A DNA stretch of 64,000 bases from Lichenicoccus sp964246745 (GTDB lineage: Bacteria > Pseudomonadota > Alphaproteobacteria > Acetobacterales > Acetobacteraceae), in the NCBI GenBank assembly GCA_964246745.1, contig CAXTRK010000009.1, forward strand, positions 1 to 64,000. Reading direction: 5' to 3'. A model generated the notes under the pieces. The model saw nothing but the letters and a program-made list of their open reading frames with translations. It did no database searches and was not told the origin of the DNA. Below, piece after piece: positions 1 through 7,085 of the stretch. The number at the start of each line of letters is the position of its first letter. Positions within the stretch are counted from its first letter, which is position 1. A program made the position numbers and the translations under genes.

Positions 1-134
1 GCGGCGGGGGGGGGGTGGGTGATCATCGCGAAGGTGACGGGGTGCGGCGCGGGCGCCGCGCCGGCGGCGCCGGACATGGCGGCGAGCAGCGCTCCCGCGG
101 CCATCGCGGCCATCGTCCTTCGTCTGCCAGTCAT
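1..134 (-). CDS. Sugar ABC transporter substrate-binding protein, N-terminal part only
   Basis: Only the first 44 codons lie in the window. The start ATG at 134 is preceded by AGGGG. Residues 1-27 form a classic signal peptide: a basic start (TGRRR), an Ala-rich hydrophobic core and an AGAA-type cleavage site. The mature start (HPVTFAMITH) matches the first strand of periplasmic binding proteins of the ribose/inositol type. The gene is divergent from the mmsA relic and Gfo/Idh gene and shares with them two GGAA-N6-TTCC sites, which fits an inositol or related polyol uptake role. That role is inference. The frame runs into a ten-G run at 6-15, where sequence error is possible. Confidence 0.55.
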   Translation of the reverse strand, partial: MTGRRRTMAAMAAGALLAAMSGAAGAAPAPHPVTFAMITHPPPA

Positions 135-235
135 TGCGTTTCCCCTGCTCTCCCGTTGCGCATCGGCGGTGTCGTTGACGGGTGCGATCCCGCATCTTTT
201 CAAAGGGGGCTTCCCAGGTTTAGTCTCGCTGTAAA

Positions 236-251
236 TGGAATAGATATTCCA
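236..251. promoter_or_regulatory. IolR-type operator, GGAA-N6-TTCC, site 1
   Basis: TGGAATAGATATTCCA is a perfect inverted repeat with 7-base arms and a 2-base centre. It fits the GGAA-N6-TTCC palindrome described for IolR, the RpiR-family repressor of inositol catabolism in rhizobia. It lies in the divergent region between the binding-protein gene and the mmsA relic, so it could control both. The match to the motif is seen directly; the identity of the repressor is inferred. Confidence 0.6.
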
Positions 252-309
252 AAACAGAGGCTGTCAACAGGCGAAGTCGCGAATGTCCGTGGCGCCGCGC
301 GGCTCCGCC

Positions 310-323
310 GGAACGGGTATTCC
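310..323. promoter_or_regulatory. IolR-type operator, GGAA-N6-TTCC, site 2
   Basis: GGAACGGGTATTCC is a second GGAA-N6-TTCC site. It sits 73 bases (about seven helical turns) from the first site, centre to centre, and 45 bases before the mmsA relic start. The pair on one helical face would suit looping or cooperative binding. Its centre is not palindromic, so it is weaker than site 1. Confidence 0.5.
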
Positions 324-367
324 AGCCTTTGGCAAACCGTGGAACAGAGACGGAATGGGAGCCTGGC

Positions 368-718
368 ATGGACAACCTGGTACGACATTTTATCGATAGT
401 CGCCTGACATCGAGGGTCGGGGACAAGCGGGCGGAAGTGTTCGAACCTGCCAGCGGGGCCGCGATCTTTACGCGCGACGGCGAGGCCGCGCGCGCCTTCG
501 CGCACGGGGTACAGGCCGGAATGGTCGGCGTGAACATACCGATCCCGGTGCCGATGGCGTTCCACAGCTACGGCGGCTGGAAGCACCCGATCTTCGGCGA
601 CCATGCCATGCACGGTCATGAAGGGATGCGCTTCTTCACCAAGCTCAAGACCGTGACCCAGCGCTGGCCGGAGGGCGGGCAACGCGGGGGCGCCTTCGCC
701 ATGCCGACGATGGGCTGA
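368..718 (+). pseudogene. mmsA: Internally deleted methylmalonate-semialdehyde dehydrogenase
   Basis: The 116-residue frame from ATG 368 (after GGGAG) has the first ~27 residues of MmsA/IolA (HFIDSR, then VFEPASG) joined directly to its last ~90 (AAIFTRDG, GMVGVNIPIPVP, GGWK, MHGHEGMRF, KTVTQRWP). Family members are about 500 residues, so roughly 370 residues are missing, including the NAD-binding domain and catalytic Cys. The reading frame is kept across the junction, near base 455. The product cannot be an active dehydrogenase. It lies 5 bases before the Gfo/Idh gene, so translation through it may still matter for that gene. The family call is firm; the loss of function is inferred. Confidence 0.85.
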
Positions 719-723
719 AGCGC

Positions 724-1842
724 ATGAGCGTGGGCGTCGCCGTGATCGGCACCGGCTTCATGGGGCAATGCCACGCCCGCGCCTGGCATTCGGTGCGCAC
801 GGTGTTCGCCGACGTGCCGATCCCCCGCCTTGAAGTGGTCTGCGATAGTGACGCCGAGCGGGCGGCGGCTGCGGCGTCGGCATTCGGCTTTGGCCGTGCC
901 ACGACCGACTGGCGGGCGGCGATCGAGGACGACGCGGTTGATGCCGTCTCGATCACGGTGCCGAACGCGCTGCACGCGCCGATCGCGCTGGCGGCGCTCG
1001 CGCGCGGCAAGCATGTCTGGTGCGAGAAGCCGATGGCCTCGACGCTGGCCGATGCCGTGAGGCTGGCCGAGGCGGCGGCGGCATCGAGCGCGGTCGCGGC
1101 GCTTGGCTACAACTACCTGCGCAATCCGGCCCTCGACCACGCGGGCCGCCTCGTCGCGGGGGGCGCCATCGGCCGGCTGGTGCATGTGCGCGGCATCATC
1201 GACGAGGACTATGCATCGGACCCGATGCTGCCATGGTCGTGGCGCGACAGCGGCAGCCAGGCCGGGCTCGGCGTGCTGGGCGACCTGATGTCGCACCTGG
1301 TCGCCATCGTGCGTTGCCTCGCCGGGCCGATCACCCGTGTCTGCGGACAGACCGCGACGCTGCACGGCCATCGCGTGGCGCCGGATGGCGGCGAGCGGCC
1401 GGTCGAAAACGAGGACATGGCGCAGGCGCTGATATGCCTCGTCGGCGGTGCGACGGGCACGCTGTCCGCAAGCCGTGTCGCCTGGGGACGCAAGAACCGG
1501 ATTGCCTTGGAACTGCACGGCACCGGCGGCGCCATCGCGTTCGACCAGGAGCGAATGAACGAGCTGCGCATCTTTGACACATCCACGCCCGCCGCGACAC
1601 GCGGCTTTCGCACGGTGCTGACCGGGCCGCTGCATCCGCCCTACGACCGCTTCTGTCCGGCGCCGGGTCACGGGCTCGGCTTCAACGACCTCAAGATCAT
1701 CGAGGCGGCGCAATTCCTGCGCGCGATTGCGGGCCTGGGTGAAGCGCCCACCAGCTTCGCCGAGGGGCTGGCGATCGAGCGCGTGCTGCATGCCATTGCC
1801 GAGGGTCACTGGGTCGACCTGCCGGAGGCATGCCCTTGCTAG
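724..1842 (+). CDS. Gfo/Idh/MocA-family oxidoreductase, inositol 2-dehydrogenase-like
   Basis: The 372-residue protein has a Rossmann start (GTGFMG, residues 9-14) and the EKP motif (101-103) that supplies the catalytic Lys and nicotinamide contacts in this family, followed by the C-terminal alpha/beta substrate domain. It probably oxidises a hydroxyl of inositol or a sugar with NAD(P). Its place 5 bases after the mmsA relic and behind IolR-type operators supports an inositol link, but the exact substrate cannot be read from sequence. Its last ~28 codons have a diverged second copy at 4216-4302. Confidence 0.85.
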   Translation: MSVGVAVIGTGFMGQCHARAWHSVRTVFADVPIPRLEVVCDSDAERAAAAASAFGFGRATTDWRAAIEDDAVDAVSITVPNALHAPIALAALARGKHVWCEKPMASTLADAVRLAEAAAASSAVAALGYNYLRNPALDHAGRLVAGGAIGRLVHVRGIIDEDYASDPMLPWSWRDSGSQAGLGVLGDLMSHLVAIVRCLAGPITRVCGQTATLHGHRVAPDGGERPVENEDMAQALICLVGGATGTLSASRVAWGRKNRIALELHGTGGAIAFDQERMNELRIFDTSTPAATRGFRTVLTGPLHPPYDRFCPAPGHGLGFNDLKIIEAAQFLRAIAGLGEAPTSFAEGLAIERVLHAIAEGHWVDLPEACPC

Positions 1843-1907
1843 CTGTGCTCGCCTGAAGGGTGTGCTGGTGTCCGGCAATCGCAATGAACCCTACGGCCCC
1901 CAGCGGC

Positions 1908-2786
1908 TCACCCCCGGGGCGCCGCTACACCCAGCCGCTCGGCGAACCGCCGGGCCTCCGCTTCACGGGAGGCCTTGTTGGCTCCGTAGTTGCGGAAAAA
2001 CATGGCGACGACGTCCCGGCTCGCTTCCTGCGGCGTTCCGCTGTGGAAGAGCGGTTCGGGAGCATATTCGATGTCGAGCTGGATCTCCTCGGCGATCGTG
2101 TCGCCACGCAGCAGCGAGGCCACCAGCAAGGCCCCGTCCAGACCGGCGGTGACGCCCGCGGTGCTGACATAGTTCCCGTCCACTACCACCCGGGCTTCAA
2201 CGGGCGTGGCGCCGTAGAACTTGAGGAGATCGTGAGCGGCCCAATGCGTCGTCGCCTGCCGGCCCTTCAGCAGCCCGGCCGCCCCGCAGAGGAGCGCGCC
2301 GGTGCAGACGGAGAACACCAGCCGTCCCGCCTGCGCATGACGCCGGATCAGGCCGATGATTTCCGGGTCGTTCATCATCGCCTGCTGCCCGAGCCCGCCG
2401 GCGACATGCAGCACGTCGAAGAGCGGCGCCTCGGCGATTTTCATCGTCGGCGTCAGCAACAGCCCCTTGACGTCCGGGATCGGCTCCAGTGTCTTGGCCA
2501 CCATGTGGACGTGCGCGTCCGGGATGCGCGCGAACACCTCGAACGGCCCGGTGAAGTCGATCTGATCCAGCCGTGGGAAGATCAGAGAACCGAAGCTGAT
2601 CGGACCCTCATGTCGCCCCGGCCGGGGTCTGTCGCTGAACACCACAGGCGGCATAGCCGGCCCTTTGGCGGACGCGGTGGACGGGGTCGCGGCGAGGCCG
2701 GCAGTAGCGGCCATGCTCGCGCCCGCCGCCATCGCCGAGCGTCGTGAAACGGGCAGGGGCTTCGGTTGCGTCATCTGGGTCTCCAA
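1908..2786 (-). CDS. DJ-1/PfpI family protein, isonitrile hydratase-like, Tat-exported
   Basis: The 292-residue protein resembles isonitrile hydratase InhA, which converts isonitriles to N-substituted formamides. Visible motifs are QIDFTGPFEVF (residues 75-85, holding the Asp equivalent to InhA Asp17), the nucleophile elbow VCTGAL (Cys161, Thr162) and TTHW (179-182). Unlike InhA it carries a leader of about 40 residues with SRRSAM (14-19) followed by an Ala-rich stretch, a twin-arginine signal, so it probably works in the periplasm. A second possible start is Met5. It lies 24 bases downstream of the NTF2-like gene and is probably co-transcribed with it. The true substrate is unknown. Confidence 0.8.
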   Translation of the reverse strand: METQMTQPKPLPVSRRSAMAAGASMAATAGLAATPSTASAKGPAMPPVVFSDRPRPGRHEGPISFGSLIFPRLDQIDFTGPFEVFARIPDAHVHMVAKTLEPIPDVKGLLLTPTMKIAEAPLFDVLHVAGGLGQQAMMNDPEIIGLIRRHAQAGRLVFSVCTGALLCGAAGLLKGRQATTHWAAHDLLKFYGATPVEARVVVDGNYVSTAGVTAGLDGALLVASLLRGDTIAEEIQLDIEYAPEPLFHSGTPQEASRDVVAMFFRNYGANKASREAEARRFAERLGVAAPRG

Positions 2787-2810
2787 GGAATGGATGTTGC
2801 GCCGGCGGGA

Positions 2811-3200
2811 TCAGCCAAAGGCTACCGGCCCGACCGCACCATACCAGCGCTTGACCTTGGAGGGATCGGTTTCATCCATGTAGAAGAAGTGGGTCATGGT
2901 GGGTTGGACCACCGGGCCGCCATTGCCGGGCGTCATGGTCACCACGCCGCGGAACACCTTCAACTGGCCGCCGTCCCAATACTCCACCACCTCGTGGTGC
3001 GCGGTGAAACCGGTGTCGATGAAGCGGCGCAGGCGATCGCGGATCGCGTCGCGGCCATGCCAGTCCGCCACGCCGAGGTTGCAGATCGCATCCTCGGCGA
3101 GGCAGTCAAAGCCCTCGCCCCAGGTCTTGTTGTCGATCTCGCCCCAGAAGGCCATCAGCCAGGCGGGTGCCTCGGTCTTGGTGAAGGTGGTTTGGGTCAT
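2811..3200 (-). CDS. NTF2-like (SnoaL-type) protein
   Basis: The 129-residue protein has the nuclear-transport-factor-2 fold pattern: an early helix with FWGEID, then DCLAEDA, GRDAIRDRLRRF and the strand series ending in KRWYGAVGPV. Such proteins serve as small isomerases, hydratases or polyketide cyclases, or only bind ligands. I chose the ATG at 3200 because AAGGAG stands 5 bases before it; a longer frame reaches 3242 without a ribosome site. It is first in a two-gene unit with the isonitrile hydratase-like gene and is divergent from the XRE regulator across a strong dyad. Confidence 0.75.
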   Translation of the reverse strand: MTQTTFTKTEAPAWLMAFWGEIDNKTWGEGFDCLAEDAICNLGVADWHGRDAIRDRLRRFIDTGFTAHHEVVEYWDGGQLKVFRGVVTMTPGNGGPVVQPTMTHFFYMDETDPSKVKRWYGAVGPVAFG

Positions 3201-3264
3201 CTCGGCTCCTTGCATTGATGTCGAGCGGCGTTGGCAGCGCACGAAGATAACGGCGATGGTGGGT

Positions 3265-3293
3265 GTCTCAATTACGCCGGAGGTAATAGAGAC
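3265..3293. promoter_or_regulatory. Operator dyad of the XRE/MmyB regulator
   Basis: GTCTCAATTAC and GTAATAGAGAC are inverted arms of 11 bases with one mismatch, around a 7-base centre. The dyad lies in the 160-base divergent region between the NTF2-like gene and the regulator gene. Divergent regulators of this family usually bind such sites and repress both their own gene and the neighbour. The dyad is seen directly; which protein binds it is inferred. Confidence 0.65.
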
Positions 3294-3362
3294 GGCGCAC
3301 TGGCCGGAGTAGTATCATGGGTGGGCGGCCGATCGGCGGCGGCCGGGCGAGGGAAGGCCGAC

Positions 3363-4184
3363 ATGCTGGACGTGCGAAGCGGGGCGGGACGCGCGGACGG
3401 GCTCGGCGATCTGCTGCGCGGCTGGCGCTCGGCCCGCGGCAAGAGCCAGCTCGGCCTGTCGCTGGAGGCCGAAATCTCCCAGCGTCATCTGAGCTTCATC
3501 GAGAGCGGGCGTGCCGCGCCCGGACGCGACAAGCTGATGGACATCGCCGAGGCGCTGGATATTCCGTTGCGAGATCGCAACGCGTTGCTGCTCGCCGCAG
3601 GCTACGCGCCGCTCTATCCCGATGAGGGATGGGACGCGCCGCAGATGAAGCGCATCACCGCTGCGGTCGGCCGCATGCTGAAGCAGCAGGAGCCCTATCC
3701 GGCCGTGCTGATGGACCGTTACTGGAATGTCTTGGACGCCAACGATGCCGCGACGCGCTTCTTCGGCCGCTTTGTCGACATGGCCGCGCGCACCGGGCCG
3801 CGCAACATCTTGCACCTGATGTTCGATCCCGCCGGCATGCGGCCCTTCATCCGCGACTGGGAGCGGGTCTCCCAGTCTCTTCTCGCCCGCGTGCGCCGCG
3901 AGGCGGTTGGTCGCGTGCTTGACCGTCGCACTCAGGATCTCGTGGACGCGCTGATGGCCTATCCGGGCGCGCCGCCTGCCCACAGGCACCGGCCAGCCAG
4001 CGAGGACCTGCCCATGATCCCGCTCAGTTTCGAAAAGGACGGCGCGTTTCTGAACTACTTTTCCATCATCTCCACCGTCGGCGCGCCAACAACCGTCGCT
4101 TCGCAGGAGCTGAGGATGGAGTGCATGTTCCCCGCGGACGACGCGACAGAGGACGCTCATCAGGCCTTCATGGAGGCGCAGTAA
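3363..4184 (+). CDS. XRE-family regulator with MmyB-like ligand-binding domain
   Basis: From ATG 3363 the protein has 273 residues. Residues ~14-70 are a helix-turn-helix of the XRE type (LRGWRSARGKSQLGLSLEAE, then ISQRHLSFIESGRAAPGRD). From ~95 on it matches the MmyB-like domain, a PAS-like pocket (LMDRYWNVLDANDAA, NILHLMFDP, RPFIRDW) that in relatives binds a fatty acid. Earlier in-frame codons reach 3231 but lack the family's start. It is divergent from the NTF2-like/isonitrile-hydratase pair, which it probably controls through the 3265-3293 dyad. Confidence 0.85.
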   Translation: MLDVRSGAGRADGLGDLLRGWRSARGKSQLGLSLEAEISQRHLSFIESGRAAPGRDKLMDIAEALDIPLRDRNALLLAAGYAPLYPDEGWDAPQMKRITAAVGRMLKQQEPYPAVLMDRYWNVLDANDAATRFFGRFVDMAARTGPRNILHLMFDPAGMRPFIRDWERVSQSLLARVRREAVGRVLDRRTQDLVDALMAYPGAPPAHRHRPASEDLPMIPLSFEKDGAFLNYFSIISTVGAPTTVASQELRMECMFPADDATEDAHQAFMEAQ

Positions 4185-4215
4185 CGCCTGCGCGTTAGCG
4201 GGCGCCGGCGCTGTG

Positions 4216-4302
4216 CCCACGAGCTTCGCCGAGGGGCTGGCGATCGAACGCGTGCTGCATGCGATCGCGTCAGGTCACTGGGTTGATCTGCCGGAGGGCT
4301 GA
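4216..4302 (+). pseudogene. Relic: second copy of the 3' end of the Gfo/Idh gene
   Basis: This stretch translates to PTSFAEGLAIERVLHAIASG and then HWVDLPEG-stop, almost the same as the end of the Gfo/Idh gene (bases 1747-1830). By hand count about ten of some 85 bases differ, mostly silent or in one short block. No upstream part of the gene accompanies it. The end of the MFS gene runs antisense through its last 28 bases. It marks a duplication or the far edge of an insertion that brought in the 1843-4215 block. Confidence 0.75.
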
Positions 4303-5669
4303 AGCGGGCCGGCCTGCCTTGGCCGGGATAGCCGCATCAGGCTGACGCAGGCCGCGACAAGGGCGAAGCCCACTCCGACCAGCAGGTCAACGGTTGTGGA
4401 GTCGTGGGCCGCAATGCGGAACATCAAGGCGCCGAGGCTGGCGCCGAGGGTAAGCCCGGTCAGGCGCGCGGTGGCAAGCATCCCGCCTGCGGCGCCGGCG
4501 CGTGCGCGTGGCGCGGCGGCGAGCATGGCGCGGTTGTTCGGCGCCTGGAAGAAGCCGAAGCCCGCGCCGCACAGCGCCATGCGCCAGACGATGTCCAGCG
4601 TGGCGGGGTGCTGCGGCATGGCGGCCAGCAACGCCAGACCCGCGGCCAGCGCGGCGAGACCGGCGCTGCCCAGGATCGCCGTGGGCACAAGGTCGGCAAG
4701 CCGGCCCGCCAGCGGCGCGGACAATCCGACCGCCATCGGCCAGGGTGTCATCAGCAATCCGGTCTGCACGGCGTCGCGGTGCAGCACGGATTCGAAATAG
4801 AAGGGCAGGCCGAGGAAGGCGAGCATGGAGGCGGCAAAGGAGCAGACCGAGGTTGCCGCCGACAGCGCGAACATCGGAATTTTCAGCAGGTCGATCGGGA
4901 TCAGCGGCAGGGACCTGCGCGTCTCGCGACGGATCAGGGCGGCTCCCGCCGCGAGTGCGGCCGCGATCTCGGCCGCTGCGACGGCGCTGCCGCCGCTGCC
5001 ATGGGTGAAGCGGTCGGCGCCGATGAAGAACAAGCCGAACGTCAGGGCGTTCAGCCCGGCGCTGACCCAGTCGAAGCGCTTGGCGGAGAGATCGGAGTAG
5101 GGCAGCGCGCGCGACGCCAGCGCGAGGTTCACAATACCGATCGGCACGTTGACCGCGAACAGCCACTCCCAGGGTCCGACCGACAGGATGGCCGAGGCGA
5201 TGGTCGGCCCGAGAGCGGCCGCAATCGACACGACCAGCGCGTTCAGGCCGATGCCGCGGCCAAGCGAGGCACGCGGATACGTGAACCGGACGAGTGCGCC
5301 GTTGATGCCCATGATGCCCGCTGCGCCAAAGCCCTGTGCCACGCGAGAGATCACCAGCGCGGTCAGGCTGTGCGACAGCGCGCAACCAAGCGACGACGCG
5401 GTGAACACCGCCAAGCCCATCAGATAGACACGCCGGTAGCCGATCCGCTCGCCGAGCGAGGCCAGCGGCAGCAAGGCGATGACGATGGCCAACTGGTAGG
5501 CGTTGATCACCCAGACCACCTGCGCGGGCGCCGCGCGCAGTTCTCGCGCGATGGTGGGAAGCGCGATATTGGCGATCGCGGAATCCAGCACCGCCACAGT
5601 GATGCCCAACGCGATGGCCAGCATGGACCAGTAGCGCTGCGGCGTCGGCAGCCCGTCCGGATGGACCAT
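4275..5669 (-). CDS. MFS transporter, DHA2 (14-helix) drug-exporter type
   Basis: From the ATG at 5669 the protein has 464 residues with the repeated hydrophobic segments expected for about 14 membrane helices. Family marks are LDSAIANIALPTIA in helix 1, VWVINAYQLAIV in helix 2, LGERIGYRRVYLMG in the loop after it, and RVAQGFGAAG. These are typical of proton-driven multidrug exporters of the EmrB/QacA group. The Shine-Dalgarno site is weak (ACAGG), and a 12-codon reading frame with a better site lies just upstream (5690-5728). The last ~9 codons read antisense through the Gfo/Idh relic, so the C-terminus is probably recent. It is divergent from the epoxide hydrolase. Confidence 0.85.
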   Translation of the reverse strand: MVHPDGLPTPQRYWSMLAIALGITVAVLDSAIANIALPTIARELRAAPAQVVWVINAYQLAIVIALLPLASLGERIGYRRVYLMGLAVFTASSLGCALSHSLTALVISRVAQGFGAAGIMGINGALVRFTYPRASLGRGIGLNALVVSIAAALGPTIASAILSVGPWEWLFAVNVPIGIVNLALASRALPYSDLSAKRFDWVSAGLNALTFGLFFIGADRFTHGSGGSAVAAAEIAAALAAGAALIRRETRRSLPLIPIDLLKIPMFALSAATSVCSFAASMLAFLGLPFYFESVLHRDAVQTGLLMTPWPMAVGLSAPLAGRLADLVPTAILGSAGLAALAAGLALLAAMPQHPATLDIVWRMALCGAGFGFFQAPNNRAMLAAAPRARAGAAGGMLATARLTGLTLGASLGALMFRIAAHDSTTVDLLVGVGFALVAACVSLMRLSRPRQAGPLQPSGRSTQ

Positions 5670-5895
5670 ACCTGTCAGGGTTCGGGTGCTCAGCGCAGCG
5701 CGCCGCCGACGGCAGCAAGATTTGGCATGGCAGGATCCTCTCGGAGAAGGCTTGAGCGTCGCGGAAGCCGCCGGCAGGATGCGGCGTTTTCGAGGGCGTT
5801 GATAATTAGTACCAGCTCTTGACGGCGGCAAGTGCAGGGCTCTGCCGGACCCGGAACTCTTCACGCAATCGGCTAGCGAAGAAAACGAGGGCATC

Positions 5896-7077
5896 ATGAC
5901 CAAGCTGTCGCCGTTTCGGATCGACATTTCCCAGGCCCGACTGGACGCGATCCGCGACGCCATTCTGGCCTTTGATTGGAGCGCTTTCCCCGAGCTGATC
6001 GAGCACGGCGATCGCTGGGCTGCCGGCACGGACCCTGCGTTCCTCCGCCGCCTGTGCGAGCACTGGGTCGATGGATTCGACTGGCGCGCGCAAGAGGCCG
6101 CCATCAACCGCTTCGCGCAGTTCACCGCCGAACTCGACGGCCAGCGCATCCACCTGTTGCACGAGCGCGGCTCCGGCCCGGACGACACTGCCCTTGTGCT
6201 GACTCACGGATGGCCCGGCTCGATTGTCGAGTTCCTCGGCACGATCGAGCGCCTTGCTCACCCGGAACGTTTTGGCGGCAACGCGGCGGACGGCGTCGAT
6301 GTTGTCGTGCCCGCTCTGCCGGGCTTCGGGTTTTCGGCACGCCCCGAGCAGCCCATGGGACCGCGCCGGATCGCCTCGCTCTGGGACGGGCTGCTCCGCG
6401 AGGCGCTTGGCTATCCCAGATACATCGCTCAGGGCGGCGACTGGGGATCGATGGTAGCCGCCATGGCCGGGCTCGACCATTCGCGCGCCAAGGGCGGCGG
6501 CTGCGAGGCGATCCATCTCAACTATCTCGGCTCTCGCGTGCAAGACGACGTCACGACCGAAGCGGAGCGCGCATTCGAGGAGCGTTGCCAAGGCTTCGCG
6601 CGCGACGGGCGCGCCTATGCCGATACGAACCGCACCCGGCCGCAGACGCTGGGTCTCGCCATGCAGGACAATCCGGTGGGCCAGGCGGCCTGGATCATCG
6701 ACAAGTTTCACGCCTGGTCGGATTTGCGGGTGCACGCGTCACTGGATGAGGTGTTCAGCCTCGACACGCTGATCACCAACCTGATGTTCTATGTTGCTCC
6801 CGGAAGCTTCACGAGTGCGAGCTGGATTTATCGTGCGGCGGCGCGCGAGACGATGCGCCAGCTTCCGCTCGGCACCCGGATTGAGGCGCCGACGGGATTT
6901 GCCAGCTTTGCTTGCGAAATCCAGCCGCAGCCGCCACGCAGCCTGGTCGAGAAAACCTATGACGTGCGGCGTTTCACCGAATTCGATCAAGGCGGCCACT
7001 TCGCCGCACTTGAAAGGCCGGAGGATTTCGCAGCCGACGTCTCGGCCTTTGTCCGCGAGGTGCGTTCGTCAAGGTGA
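5896..7077 (+). CDS. Epoxide hydrolase, alpha/beta-hydrolase fold
   Basis: The 393-residue protein has the N-terminal EHN segment (PFRIDISQARLDAIR at 6-20) found in microsomal-type epoxide hydrolases, then an alpha/beta-hydrolase core. HGWPGS (104-109) is the oxyanion loop, GGDWGS (180-185) holds the nucleophile Asp182, and GGHFAALERP supplies the catalytic His368. It hydrolyses an epoxide to a diol through an ester intermediate; the substrate is unknown. There is no signal peptide. A possible -35 (TTGACG) lies at about 5819. The stop faces the GMC gene end-on, 8 bases apart. Confidence 0.88.
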   Translation: MTKLSPFRIDISQARLDAIRDAILAFDWSAFPELIEHGDRWAAGTDPAFLRRLCEHWVDGFDWRAQEAAINRFAQFTAELDGQRIHLLHERGSGPDDTALVLTHGWPGSIVEFLGTIERLAHPERFGGNAADGVDVVVPALPGFGFSARPEQPMGPRRIASLWDGLLREALGYPRYIAQGGDWGSMVAAMAGLDHSRAKGGGCEAIHLNYLGSRVQDDVTTEAERAFEERCQGFARDGRAYADTNRTRPQTLGLAMQDNPVGQAAWIIDKFHAWSDLRVHASLDEVFSLDTLITNLMFYVAPGSFTSASWIYRAAARETMRQLPLGTRIEAPTGFASFACEIQPQPPRSLVEKTYDVRRFTEFDQGGHFAALERPEDFAADVSAFVREVRSSR

Positions 7078-7085
7078 GCCAGGCC

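Noticed and set aside
5670..6188. N-terminal extension of the MFS frame to 6188
   Set aside because: The extra residues lie antisense to the epoxide hydrolase, are not hydrophobic, and the exporter begins naturally at 5669.
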